From Allobosea lathyri (GTDB lineage: Bacteria > Pseudomonadota > Alphaproteobacteria > Rhizobiales > Beijerinckiaceae): a DNA stretch of 64,000 bases. The notes beneath the pieces are model-generated. The model was given only the letters and a program-made list of their open reading frames with translations. It was not told the DNA's origin and made no database searches. The position numbers and the translations under genes were made by a program. Below are positions 1 to 7,524 of this stretch, piece after piece; position 1 is the first letter of the stretch; the number at the start of each line of letters is the position of its first letter. The stretch covers positions 682,001 to 746,000 of the forward strand of contig NZ_FNUY01000001.1 of the NCBI RefSeq assembly GCF_900108245.1, given 5' to 3'.

Positions 1-1265
1 CCGAACGCGCGGCAAAACTTGCCAAGGCCGACCTTCCTACCGAGATGGTCGGCGAATTCCCTGAATTGCAGGGGCTGATGGGGCGCAAATACGCCGAGCT
101 TCAGGGCGAACATCCGTCTGTCGCCGCAGCGATCGAGGAGCATTACAAGCCAATGGGGCCGTCGGACCGCGTGCCGACTGATCCAGTTTCGGTGGCCGTG
201 GCGCTCGCCGACAAGCTCGATACGCTCGTCGGTTTCTGGGCGATCGATGAGAAACCGACCGGGAGCAAAGATCCTTATGCGCTGAGGCGGGCGGCGCTGG
301 GGGTGATCCGGTTGGTAGTTGAGAATGGGGTGCGGTTGCCGTTGTTTGACACTGGTATTGCTGCGCTTAAGCCAGTGCTCGGCACGATGTACTACACCAA
401 TAAAATGGCTTCGTTGGGAGCGGTCGAGGCTTTGAGCGGCCTTGGAGTACAGGACGATATCATTGAAGACGCAGCCACGCGCTTTGGTGGAAGCGTAAAA
501 GCGGTAGATATCTTTGAGGATATAGTTCCCGGGTACGAAGCTTGGGCTGACGAGAAAATTGGAGACCTCCTCTCCTTCTTCCACGACCGCCTAAAAGTCA
601 TGCTCCGCGATCAGGGGGCGCGACACGACCTCGTCGATGCAGTTCTCGCAGGCTCCCCTTCTCCCCTCGCGGGAGAAGGTGGCGCGGCGCGCAGCGTCGT
701 GACGGATGAGGGGGCGCGCGACGCTGCCAGTGCTGGCGCTCTTCATACGCAAGCCGGGGAGGGCACGGCGCCCCCTCATCCGTCTGCTGCGCAGACACCT
801 TCTCCCGCGAGGGGAGAAGGGCAGCCCTCCGACGACCTTCTCCTCATCACCCGCCGCGTCGCGGCACTCTCGCGCTTCCTCGACACCGAGGACGGAAAAA
901 GCCTGCTCGCCGGCTACAAGCGCGCGGCCAATATCCTCAGGGCTGAGGAGAAGAAGGACGGCGAGGGCGCTTTTGCCGGGGCCGCCGATCTCCAGCTCAT
1001 CGCCGATGCCGGGCTGATCGAGGAGAAGGCGCTCGCGGTGGCTCTGGCCAGCGCCACACCGGCCGCGGAAGCCGCGGTTGTCAGGGAAGATTATGAGGGC
1101 GCCATGACTGCGCTCGCCGAATTGCGCCCGGCGGTCGATGCCTTCTTCGATCAGGTCACGGTCAACGATCCCGATCCGGCGCTCCGGGCCAACCGCCTGC
1201 GCCTCCTCAACCAGCTCCGCGAGGCGACGCGCGCAGTGGCCGATTTCGGGCGAATCGCCGGCTGA
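1..1265 (+). CDS. glyS: Glycyl-tRNA synthetase beta subunit, C-terminal part (5' end outside window)
   Basis: The beta subunit works with GlyQ to charge tRNA-Gly in the cytoplasm. The reading frame is already open at nt 3 and runs to TGA at 1263-1265, so only the C-terminal ~420 residues are present. The first visible residues ([11 protein letters not shown], then [13 protein letters not shown]) are the conserved GlyS core and the end ([20 protein letters not shown]) is the anticodon-binding tail. The oddity is about 55 extra residues ([10 protein letters not shown] to TPSPARGEG) between 'DAVLA' and '[10 protein letters not shown]', where the family normally has only a few residues. They are encoded by a palindromic repeat (657-820), and the frame stays open through it. 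The last 1.2 kb otherwise looks normal, so the protein is probably functional with an extra surface loop. Identity is certain; the effect of the insert is unknown. Confidence 0.95.
   Translation, partial: ERAAKLAKADLPTEMVGEFPELQGLMGRKYAELQGEHPSVAAAIEEHYKPMGPSDRVPTDPVSVAVALADKLDTLVGFWAIDEKPTGSKDPYALRRAALGVIRLVVENGVRLPLFDTGIAALKPVLGTMYYTNKMASLGAVEALSGLGVQDDIIEDAATRFGGSVKAVDIFEDIVPGYEAWADEKIGDLLSFFHDRLKVMLRDQGARHDLVDAVLAGSPSPLAGEGGAARSVVTDEGARDAASAGALHTQAGEGTAPPHPSAAQTPSPARGEGQPSDDLLLITRRVAALSRFLDTEDGKSLLAGYKRAANILRAEEKKDGEGAFAGAADLQLIADAGLIEEKALAVALASATPAAEAAVVREDYEGAMTALAELRPAVDAFFDQVTVNDPDPALRANRLRLLNQLREATRAVADFGRIAG
657..820. repeat. Palindromic repeat element inserted in frame within glyS
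   Basis: The outer arms 657-679 and 798-820 are perfect 23-bp reverse complements, each itself hairpin-like (CCTTCTCCC...GGGAGAAGG). An inner pair, 701-717 (GACGGATGAGGGGGCGC) and 768-784, is a perfect 17-bp inverted repeat. The whole would fold as a long cruciform with a central loop at 718-767. It is read in frame by glyS. A diverged element of similar build follows the gene at 1285-1440, so this looks like a member of a dispersed intergenic repeat family that landed in a coding sequence. Confidence 0.9.
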
Positions 1266-1284
1266 ACCCTATGCCGCGAAAAGC

Positions 1285-1440
1285 GCGGGGAACCCTCTCC
1301 CGGAGGGAGAGGGCAGGGTGAGGGGTAAGGCCGTTTGTCGTGAGAGCCGCGACCCGACCGCGCGCAATTCCATCACGCGACTGGTCGAGGGGCCGACACC
1401 TCACCCCCGCCCCTCTCCTTACAGGAGAGGGGTTCCCCGC
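1285..1440. repeat. Intergenic palindromic repeat after glyS
   Basis: The arm starting GCGGGGAACCCTCTCCC with GGGAGAGGGCAGGGTGAGG (1285-1324) is mirrored by CCTCACCCCCGCCCCTCTCC...GGAGAGGGGTTCCCCGC (1399-1440). The build (CTCTCC hairpin plus GTGAGGG box) parallels the element inside glyS. The 320-nt interval between glyS and the next gene holds this repeat and otherwise shows no gene. Confidence 0.8.
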
Positions 1441-1584
1441 GCCTTTGCCGGCAAGGCATCGTGCCACCGCAACGGAACCAATTCCCACCCTGCGACGTTC
1501 TGTCAGCGGAGCTTGGCGCTGCGAATGCGTTGCGGGTGCAGGTTCCGGGGGGCCGGCTCTCGGCCGAGATAAAGGATTTAAATC

Positions 1585-1746
1585 ATGGGTCTTCTGATTT
1601 CCCTTCTCATTACCGTTCTCGTCATTGGTCTCGTGCTTTATCTCGTCCGCATGCTGCCGCTCGACGCGCAGATCAAGAACATCGTGCAGATCATCGTCAT
1701 CGTCATCGGCATCATCTCGCTGCTGCGTTATCTCGCCGTGTTCTGA
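1585..1746 (+). CDS. Small two-helix membrane protein (Thivi_2564-like)
   Basis: This 53-residue ORF begins MGLLISLLITVLVIG and ends LLRYLAVF. It has two hydrophobic helices (about residues 2-22 and 33-50) separated by a short polar turn (RMLPLDAQIKN). The pattern matches the small Thivi_2564-family membrane proteins found in many proteobacteria, whose function is not known. Upstream, AAAGGA (about 1571-1576) lies 8-9 nt before the ATG and is a good ribosome binding site. A strong hairpin follows at 1838-1869, so it is probably a single-gene unit. Being a real gene rests on the ribosome binding site, the clean two-helix pattern and the terminator. Confidence 0.75.
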   Translation: MGLLISLLITVLVIGLVLYLVRMLPLDAQIKNIVQIIVIVIGIISLLRYLAVF

Positions 1747-1837
1747 GCGCGCTCGATCGTCTAGCGCCTGCCGTAACGGAATATCTGCTGGCCGATTGAC
1801 GCCGCTCTCGCATTAAGTCACATTTTGACAGGTCCAG

Positions 1838-1869
1838 AGGGCCCCGGACGACCATCGTCCCGGGGCCCT
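1838..1869 (+). terminator. GC-rich hairpin, likely terminator of the small membrane protein gene
   Basis: AGGGCCCCGG (1838-1847) is the exact reverse complement of CCGGGGCCCT (1860-1869), with a 12-nt loop, followed by TTCCTATTT. It ends 25 nt before the URC1 start codon, so it could alternatively act as a leader attenuator for that operon. Confidence 0.65.
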
Positions 1870-1894
1870 TTCCTATTTGCAGGGCGAACCCGCG

Positions 1895-3157
1895 ATGACC
1901 CAGCAGAACCGCACGACGCATATCCGCCTGACCTCCCATCCCGAACCGGGCAACGCGGCCACGCGCTTCCCGATCCGATGGGGCGCGGACAGCATCGCCG
2001 AGCGCGGACCGGTCATCGCCTCGACCACCAGCCCCGGGGACCGCAACGTCATCGGGGCCCATGGCGGCTCCTATTCGGTCTACCGGGCGCTCGCGGTCTC
2101 CGCCCGCGCGATGAACCCGTCGCAGCGCCCCGACCTGACCAACACCTATCCGACAGCCGAGATCGCGCCGCAGCCGCAATGGTCCGCGCCCGGCAGGATC
2201 GTCTCGCTCGACCCCTTCGGACACCGTGTCGCGCAGGATTTCGGGCAGCTGATCGGCGAGGGCGTCGATATCCGCCCGACCATCGCCATCACCAAGGCCC
2301 GGCTCAACCTGCCGGAGATCCTGGCGGCGATGGGTGCGCACAGGCTCGCGGCGGATGATCACATCCTGCATAAATCGGGCGATATCAGCGTCACCAAGAT
2401 CGCGATCGACCCGGTCTGGCACCTGCCGGGCATCGCCGAGCGCTTCGGCACGAGCGAGCACGAACTGCGCCGCACGCTGTTCGAGCAGACCGGCGGCATG
2501 TATCCGGAACTGGTGACGCGGCCTGATCTGCGCGTCTTCCTGCCGCCGATCGGCTCGATCACGGCCTATATCGTCGGCGATGTCCAGGCGATCACGGACC
2601 CCAAGCGCCGGGTCGCCTGCCGCGTCCATGACGAGTGCAACGGCTCGGACGTCTTCGGTTCGGACATCTGCACCTGCCGGCCTTATCTCGTGCACGGCAT
2701 CGAGGAGGCCGTGAAGGAGGCGCAAGGCGGCGGGGTCGGCGTCATCGTCTACAACCGCAAGGAGGGCCGGGCGCTCGGCGAGGTCACGAAGTTCCTCGTC
2801 TACAACGCCCGCAAGCGCCAGGAGGGCGGCGATTCGGCCGCGACCTATTTCGAGCGCACCGAATGCGTGGCCGGCGTCCAGGATGCGCGCTTCCAGCAGC
2901 TGATGCCGGACGTGCTGCACTGGCTCGGTATCACCCGGATCGACCGGCTGATGTCGATGTCGAACATGAAATACGACGCCATGGTCGAAAGCGGCATCGA
3001 GATCGGCGAACGCGTCGCGATCCCGCCCGAACTGGTGCCGCCCGATGCCTCGGTCGAGATCGAGGCCAAGAAGGCGGCCGGCTACTATTCCCCCGAGGGT
3101 GCGCCCGGCGACAACGCGCTGAAGGCGACTGTCGGCCGCGACCTCGATAAATTCTGA
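1895..3157 (+). CDS. URC1-type GTP cyclohydrolase II homologue of uracil catabolism
   Basis: The 420-residue protein is a long form of the GTP cyclohydrolase II family. Residues about 238-400 carry the RibA core with the zinc cysteines Cys248, Cys259 and Cys261 (spacing as in E. coli RibA) and the RKEGRALG nucleotide-handling motif (289-296). The N-terminal ~230 residues are absent from riboflavin-type RibA. In yeast, Urc1 is a RibA-like protein needed to use uracil as nitrogen source by the URC pathway, and bacterial homologues sit beside URC4 and upp exactly as here. The next gene starts 15 nt downstream. I chose ATG 1895 because the family N-terminus begins there; an in-frame TTG at 1877 has no better ribosome site. 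A riboflavin role is less likely given the neighbours. Confidence 0.88.
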   Translation: MTQQNRTTHIRLTSHPEPGNAATRFPIRWGADSIAERGPVIASTTSPGDRNVIGAHGGSYSVYRALAVSARAMNPSQRPDLTNTYPTAEIAPQPQWSAPGRIVSLDPFGHRVAQDFGQLIGEGVDIRPTIAITKARLNLPEILAAMGAHRLAADDHILHKSGDISVTKIAIDPVWHLPGIAERFGTSEHELRRTLFEQTGGMYPELVTRPDLRVFLPPIGSITAYIVGDVQAITDPKRRVACRVHDECNGSDVFGSDICTCRPYLVHGIEEAVKEAQGGGVGVIVYNRKEGRALGEVTKFLVYNARKRQEGGDSAATYFERTECVAGVQDARFQQLMPDVLHWLGITRIDRLMSMSNMKYDAMVESGIEIGERVAIPPELVPPDASVEIEAKKAAGYYSPEGAPGDNALKATVGRDLDKF

Positions 3158-3171
3158 ACCCGCGAGCCGAT

Positions 3172-4389
3172 ATGCCAGATCGTGATCCAGAGGCGTTTCG
3201 CCTGTTGCTCAAGCCTGCCGCCGTCCGCGAGCGGGCGCAGGAAATGCTCAGGCTCGGCATTGCAGGCGAGCTCCTGCATTTCGCAGTGCATCCGGAGCAG
3301 ATGGAAGGCTGCGCCGCCTATGTGCTGGATACCATCAAGGTGAACTACCCGACGCTCGACATCCCCTTCCACGCGCGCTGGCGCCATTTCGTAGCGGCGG
3401 GAATCGATCGCTGGAGCGTGCTGGATCTCGGCGCCAATTTCCATGATGCCGGCGCGCGTGGCCGGGCCGCTTATGATCTCGCGATCGTCAGCGTGCTCCT
3501 TGACGCCGGCGCCGGCCCCGATTGGCGCTACCACGATACCGCCTCGAGCACCTCGATCGGCCGTTCCGAGGGGTTGGCTCTGGCCTCGCTCGACATGTTC
3601 GGTGCGGGCCTGTTCTCGAGCGACCCGAAGCAGCCGCTGCGTGCCGACGCCACGGCGCTGAAGCGCCTCGATGCAGCTGCGCTGGCGGAAGGCTTCCAGA
3701 CCGGTCCATCGAACCCGCTGCTGGCGCTGGAAGGCCGCGCTGCCTTGCTCAACCGGCTTGGCGAGGAGCTTGAGCGCCATGGTTTGGAGCGTCCCGGTGA
3801 CCTGTTCGACCGGTTCGTCGGCGTAGCCGAGACCGGCACGATCCGGGCCGGCCACATGCTGGCGGAGGTTCTGGCGCGCTTTGGTGGCATTTGGCCGTCG
3901 CGGTTGACGCTTGCCGGCGTGGCCCTGGGCGATACCTGGCGTCACCCGCTGATAGCGCCGGGCAGCGCGACCGAGGGGCTCGTGCCCTTTCACAAGCTCT
4001 CGCAATGGCTGACCTATTCGCTGATCGAGCCGCTGCAATGGGCGGGCATCACCGTGCTCGATATCGACGACCTCACCGGCCTGCCCGAATACCGCAATGG
4101 CGGCCTCTTTCTCGACTGCGGCGTGTTGGCGCTGAAGGACGAAGCCGATCGTCAGCGCGCTCACGAGGTCGGCTCACCGCTGGTCGTCGAGTGGCGAGCC
4201 TTGACCGTGGCGCTGCTCGACGAAATCGGTGCGTCGATCCGGGGGAGTCTTGGATACAGCCGGGATGAATTGCCCCTCGCCAAAGTGCTGGAGGGCGGCA
4301 CCTGGGCGGCCGGGCGCCGGATCGCACGCGAAAAACGCGTGGATGGCGGCCCGCCCTTGACCATCATCAGCGATGGCACGGTATTCTGA
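3172..4389 (+). CDS. URC4/Urg3 family protein (DUF1688), uracil catabolism
   Basis: This 405-residue soluble protein matches the DUF1688 family (fungal Urc4/Urg3). No catalytic motif from another family is evident. Genetic work in yeast showed URC4 to be essential for the URC uracil-degradation route, but its reaction has not been settled, so only the pathway role can be given. Recognisable stretches are HARWRHFVAAGIDRW (about 65-79), DLGANFHDAGARGRAAYD (about 85-102) and GTIRAGHMLAEVL (about 222-234). It starts 15 nt after URC1 and is followed, after a repeat, by upp. The three genes therefore form a complete minimal URC cluster. Confidence 0.88.
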   Translation: MPDRDPEAFRLLLKPAAVRERAQEMLRLGIAGELLHFAVHPEQMEGCAAYVLDTIKVNYPTLDIPFHARWRHFVAAGIDRWSVLDLGANFHDAGARGRAAYDLAIVSVLLDAGAGPDWRYHDTASSTSIGRSEGLALASLDMFGAGLFSSDPKQPLRADATALKRLDAAALAEGFQTGPSNPLLALEGRAALLNRLGEELERHGLERPGDLFDRFVGVAETGTIRAGHMLAEVLARFGGIWPSRLTLAGVALGDTWRHPLIAPGSATEGLVPFHKLSQWLTYSLIEPLQWAGITVLDIDDLTGLPEYRNGGLFLDCGVLALKDEADRQRAHEVGSPLVVEWRALTVALLDEIGASIRGSLGYSRDELPLAKVLEGGTWAAGRRIAREKRVDGGPPLTIISDGTVF

Positions 4390-4400
4390 ATTGGAAACAC

Positions 4401-4455
4401 CCTCAGCCCTCATCCTTCGAGACGCGCCTGCCGCGCTCCTCAGGATGAAGGCTGA
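4401..4455. repeat. Intergenic repeat of the CTCATCCTtcGAGACG / CTCAGGATGA family
   Basis: CCTCAGCCCTCATCCTTCGA starts at 4401 and is partly mirrored by TCCTCAGGATGAAGGCTGA ending at 4455. Fuller copies with the same words occur at 35831-35940 and 53712-53834. It fills most of the 90 nt between URC4 and upp. Confidence 0.7.
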
Positions 4456-4479
4456 AGTGGCAAAGAGGGGCTTGCAGGA

Positions 4480-5121
4480 ATGACCACCATCCAGGACGGC
4501 GTCACCGTCGTCGATCACCCGCTGGTGCGGCACAAGCTGACATTGATGCGCGAGAAGGACCGCTCGACCAAGAGCTTCCGCCAGCTGCTCAACGAAATCG
4601 GCATGCTGCTCTGCTACGAGGTCACGCGCGACCTGCCGATCGAGATGATCGAGATCGAGACGCCGCTGACCAAATCGATGCAGCCGATCATCGCCGGCAA
4701 GAAGATGGTCTTTGCGCCGATCCTGCGGGCCGGCGTCGGCTTTCTCGACGGCATGCTGGAACTGGTTCCCGCCGCCCGTGTCGCCCATATCGGGCTCTAT
4801 CGCGATCCCGACACGCTGCAGGCGGTGGAATACTACTTCAAGGCGCCCTCGGACGTCGCCGACCGCATGATCGTCGTGATGGACCCGATGCTGGCAACGG
4901 CCAATTCAGCGGTGGCCGCGATCGACCGGCTGAAGGAGCGCGGCGCGAAGGACCTGCGCTTCGTCTGTCTGCTGGCGGCACCGGAAGGCATCGCACGCCT
5001 GCGCGCCGCCCACCCTGATGTCCTGATCTGGACGGCGGCGATCGACGAATGCCTCAACGACCACGGCTATATCGTGCCGGGCCTGGGCGACGCGGGCGAC
5101 CGCATGTTCGGCACGCGCTGA
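4480..5121 (+). CDS. upp: Uracil phosphoribosyltransferase
   Basis: The 213-residue enzyme converts uracil and PRPP to UMP. The C-terminal uracil-binding motif [16 protein letters not shown] (about 197-212) is canonical, as is [15 protein letters not shown] (78-92). The PRPP loop, usually DPMLATGGS, reads DPMLATANS here (135-143), replacing the two glycines with Ala-Asn. Position after URC1 and URC4 suggests it feeds UMP into the URC pathway; in yeast the URC6 step is a uracil phosphoribosyltransferase. It may also serve salvage. The start ATG 4480 has AGGA close upstream. The fold assignment is firm; the loop change is a real departure worth testing. Confidence 0.93.
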   Translation: MTTIQDGVTVVDHPLVRHKLTLMREKDRSTKSFRQLLNEIGMLLCYEVTRDLPIEMIEIETPLTKSMQPIIAGKKMVFAPILRAGVGFLDGMLELVPAARVAHIGLYRDPDTLQAVEYYFKAPSDVADRMIVVMDPMLATANSAVAAIDRLKERGAKDLRFVCLLAAPEGIARLRAAHPDVLIWTAAIDECLNDHGYIVPGLGDAGDRMFGTR

Positions 5122-5130
5122 ACCATAGAC

Positions 5131-5157
5131 GGCCCGCGCCGTTTGCCGACGCGGGCC
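5131..5157 (+). terminator. Hairpin after upp, probable terminator
   Basis: GGCCCGCG (5131-5138) pairs with CGCGGGCC (5150-5157) over an 11-nt loop, followed by TTCC rather than a full T run. It lies 10 nt after the upp stop. Confidence 0.55.
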
Positions 5158-5186
5158 TTCCAAGGTTCCTCATTCAATGGATGCCG

Positions 5187-5588
5187 TCAGTCGATGATTT
5201 CGACCACGCGACGGGTGCGCGGCTCGATGATCACGGGCTCGTCGTTCACGACCGTGTACCGGTAGCCTTGTGCACCGTATTGCGCCGGTACCGCGCGATA
5301 GACGACGCCGCGCGCCGGCAGCACGGTGCCGACCTGGACGGGCTGACCATACTGATACGAGTGGACGCGCTGGCCCATCACATAGGTCCGAAAGCCCTGC
5401 TCGTCGCTGATCATCGTCCCGCCCGCCGGATCTCGCGTGAGAGTCGGATAGAACATTTCCGTCCCGACCAGAGCGGGATCGCGCGTGACGCCGCCCGTAG
5501 GATCGCGAATCAGGGGACCCGCGGTCTGCGCGAAGGCGGTGACGGGAAGGGCAGTCAGAACTGCAGCGAGTAAGATCCGCTTCATCAT
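5187..5588 (-). CDS. Secreted DUF1236 family protein
   Basis: The 133-residue protein has a Sec signal peptide (KRILLAAVLTALPVTAFAQ, cleavage near residue 21). The mature part ends in a DUF1236-type module: a YVMGQRVHSYQYGQPVQVGT segment and a C-terminal Y(R/S)YTVVND(E/R)PVI(I/V)EP motif shared with the gene at 5750-6175. Its function is unknown; the family is frequent in Bosea, Bradyrhizobium and Methylobacterium as small exported proteins. The first of two tandem ATGs is preferred because GGAG lies 7 nt upstream. It converges with upp. Confidence 0.8.
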   Translation of the reverse strand: MMKRILLAAVLTALPVTAFAQTAGPLIRDPTGGVTRDPALVGTEMFYPTLTRDPAGGTMISDEQGFRTYVMGQRVHSYQYGQPVQVGTVLPARGVVYRAVPAQYGAQGYRYTVVNDEPVIIEPRTRRVVEIID

Positions 5589-5749
5589 GGTTGATCTCCG
5601 ATATGCCCAGCCTCACCCGAAAAAACGCCGGTGCTACGCCGAGGTTCCGGACGGCGTGATCACCAAAAGGTGAGGCCCGCCCCGTCGCCGGGCCGGGCCG
5701 GGCCTCGCTTTATTCACGGGCCTCGCTTTATTCAAAAGTCCCGCGTCGG

Positions 5750-6175
5750 TTATTCGATGACCTGAATCACACGGCGGCTCTGCGGCTCGACGATGACAGG
5801 GCGATCATTCACCACCGTGTAGCTGTAACTCGAAGCGGACGGGCCGTATTCGGCCGGCAGGCGATGGTAGACGACGCCTTCCGACGGCAGCACCGTGCCG
5901 ACCGTTACGGGCTCGGCATAGGTGTAGGACGGCACGCGCTGCTCGACGACATACTGGCGGAAACGCGGGGTCTGGTCGCCGATGATGGCGCCGACGACGG
6001 CACCGCCTACGCCGCCGACGACAGCGCCGACAGGACCGCCGACGATCGCGCCGCCGACAGCGCCGCTGGCGGCGCCGCTAGCTGCGCCACCAGCCGCACC
6101 CTGCGGGTTCTGCTGTGCGAAAGCCGTGGCCGGCAGGATGGCGATGGCGGCAACGAGGGCAAGTTTCTTGATCAT
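5750..6175 (-). CDS. Secreted glycine-zipper DUF1236 family protein
   Basis: The 141-residue protein starts with a signal peptide (MIKKLALVAAIAILPATAFAQ). A glycine/alanine-rich segment with repeated GGA(I/V)VGG and GAVVG units (about residues 26-66) looks like a glycine zipper able to insert in a membrane. The C-terminal half is a DUF1236 domain paralogous to the neighbour at 5187-5588, ending TVVNDRPVIVEPQSRRVI. Start 6175 is chosen over the upstream in-frame codon because GGAAGGAG precedes it and the signal peptide starts there. The two genes are tandem paralogues 161 nt apart. A role in the envelope is likely but unproven. Confidence 0.8.
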   Translation of the reverse strand: MIKKLALVAAIAILPATAFAQQNPQGAAGGAASGAASGAVGGAIVGGPVGAVVGGVGGAVVGAIIGDQTPRFRQYVVEQRVPSYTYAEPVTVGTVLPSEGVVYHRLPAEYGPSASSYSYTVVNDRPVIVEPQSRRVIQVIE

Positions 6176-6436
6176 GGTCGTTCTCCTTCCAAGAGACGTT
6201 GGGAGGAAAACGAGCAAGCGCCGATCTGGTTCCTGCGGGGGGCGTCACGAGATGTGACTAATCGTTACCCAAGCGGGAAAAATTCCTGCAACATCAACGC
6301 CTCAGCCCGTTCACTCTGATCCGCCGCCCTGCTCTTGTCGCTTCTGGAGCGTGCCGGCTTCACTCGGAAATACGCAGCATGCTCTAACGCCGGTGGACGA
6401 AGTCCGGTTTTGAGCTGGTATCTTGAGGAACGTCAC

Positions 6437-6463
6437 AAAAAAAGGCGGGCTGAGCGGCCCGCC
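6437..6463 (-). terminator. Rho-independent terminator of the tct operon
   Basis: GGCGGGC (6444-6450) pairs with GCCCGCC (6457-6463) around a 6-nt loop; the A run at 6437-6443 is a T run on the minus strand, 24 nt beyond the tctC stop. The rest of the interval 6176-6436 shows no gene. Confidence 0.85.
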
Positions 6464-6486
6464 GTTTGAAGGTCGTGTCGGGCCGG

Positions 6487-7458
6487 TTACTTCGGCGCGG
6501 CCGACAGGGCCGGGCTGAGCTTGTCGGCGTCGCGCTTGATCAGCGCGGCGAAACCGGCCGGCGTCCGCTCTTCGGCGGTGGGCAGAACGGTGCCGAGATC
6601 GAGCAGACGCTTCTTGGTGCCCTCGTCATTCAACGCCTTGTTGAGTGCGTCGACCAGCCTGTCGACGGCTTCCTTCGGCATGCCCTTGGGGCCGGCAATG
6701 CCGTTCCAGGCCTCGATCTGATATTCGGGCAGTCCGGCTTCGGTGGTCGTCGGCACGTCCGGCAGGGCCGGCGAGCGCTGCGCCGAGGCGACGGCATAGG
6801 CCTTGATGGTGCCGGCCTTCACCTGCTCGGCGACGCTGACGATCTGGTCGCACATGAAGTCGATCTGGCCGGAGACAAGATCGTTCAGCGCCGGGCCCGT
6901 GCCGCGATAGGCGACGGCATTGAGCTTGGGAACGCCAAGCTGGCCCTTCAGAAGCGTGCATGTCGTCCACGACACCGAGCCGAGGCCGGCATGGGCTTCG
7001 TTGACCTTGTCGGCATTGGCCTTCACATAGGCCACGAACTCCTTGAGATCCTTCGGCTCCAGGTTCTTGCGCGCGACGATCAGGATCGGCGTGCCGCCGG
7101 CCAGGCCGATGGTCTGCATACCGTTGATCGGGTCGTATTTCAGACCCGGATAGGTCGCAGGCGCGGCCGAGAAGGTGCCGAGATGGCCCATCGCGATGGT
7201 GTAGCCGTCAGGCGCTGCGGTCACCGCGCGGGTGATGCCCGTGGTGCCGCCGGCGCCGGCGACGTTTTCGATCACGAGCTGCTGGCCCAGCGTCTTCGAC
7301 ATATGGTCGCCGACGATGCGCGCGATGATGTCGGTCGGTCCGCCGGCCGCGAACGGCACGATCATGGTGATCGGCCGCGTCGGATAGGCCTGGGCCTGGG
7401 CGCCGCCGGCAAGCGCCAGCGTCATGGCGGCCGCAAGGCCGATGGCAAGCTTCTTCAT
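6487..7458 (-). CDS. tctC: Tripartite tricarboxylate transporter substrate-binding protein (Bug/TctC family)
   Basis: This 323-residue periplasmic solute receptor has a signal peptide (KKLAIGLAAAMTLALAGGAQAQA, cleavage near residue 22). The Bug-family opening YPTRPITMIVPFAAGGPTD and the IARIVGDHMSKTLGQQLVIEN region follow, with the two-lobe pattern typical of carboxylate-binding members. The substrate cannot be read from sequence; the family binds citrate, aromatic acids, glutamate and others. It is the last gene of lysR-tctB-tctA-tctC, 66 nt after tctA, and is closed by a terminator. GGGAGAA lies 8 nt before the ATG. Confidence 0.9.
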   Translation of the reverse strand: MKKLAIGLAAAMTLALAGGAQAQAYPTRPITMIVPFAAGGPTDIIARIVGDHMSKTLGQQLVIENVAGAGGTTGITRAVTAAPDGYTIAMGHLGTFSAAPATYPGLKYDPINGMQTIGLAGGTPILIVARKNLEPKDLKEFVAYVKANADKVNEAHAGLGSVSWTTCTLLKGQLGVPKLNAVAYRGTGPALNDLVSGQIDFMCDQIVSVAEQVKAGTIKAYAVASAQRSPALPDVPTTTEAGLPEYQIEAWNGIAGPKGMPKEAVDRLVDALNKALNDEGTKKRLLDLGTVLPTAEERTPAGFAALIKRDADKLSPALSAAPK

Positions 7459-7524
7459 TGGTAGTTCTCCCTAGGATTTGCTTTGGAATGAGACTGGGGC
7501 AGTGCGATTGACGCTACAACCCCG

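Noticed and set aside
1712-2920. Long minus-strand open frame opposite URC1 (402 codons)
   Set aside because: It is the antisense shadow of the URC1 gene; its composition (Arg/Asp/Ala-rich) has no recognisable motif.
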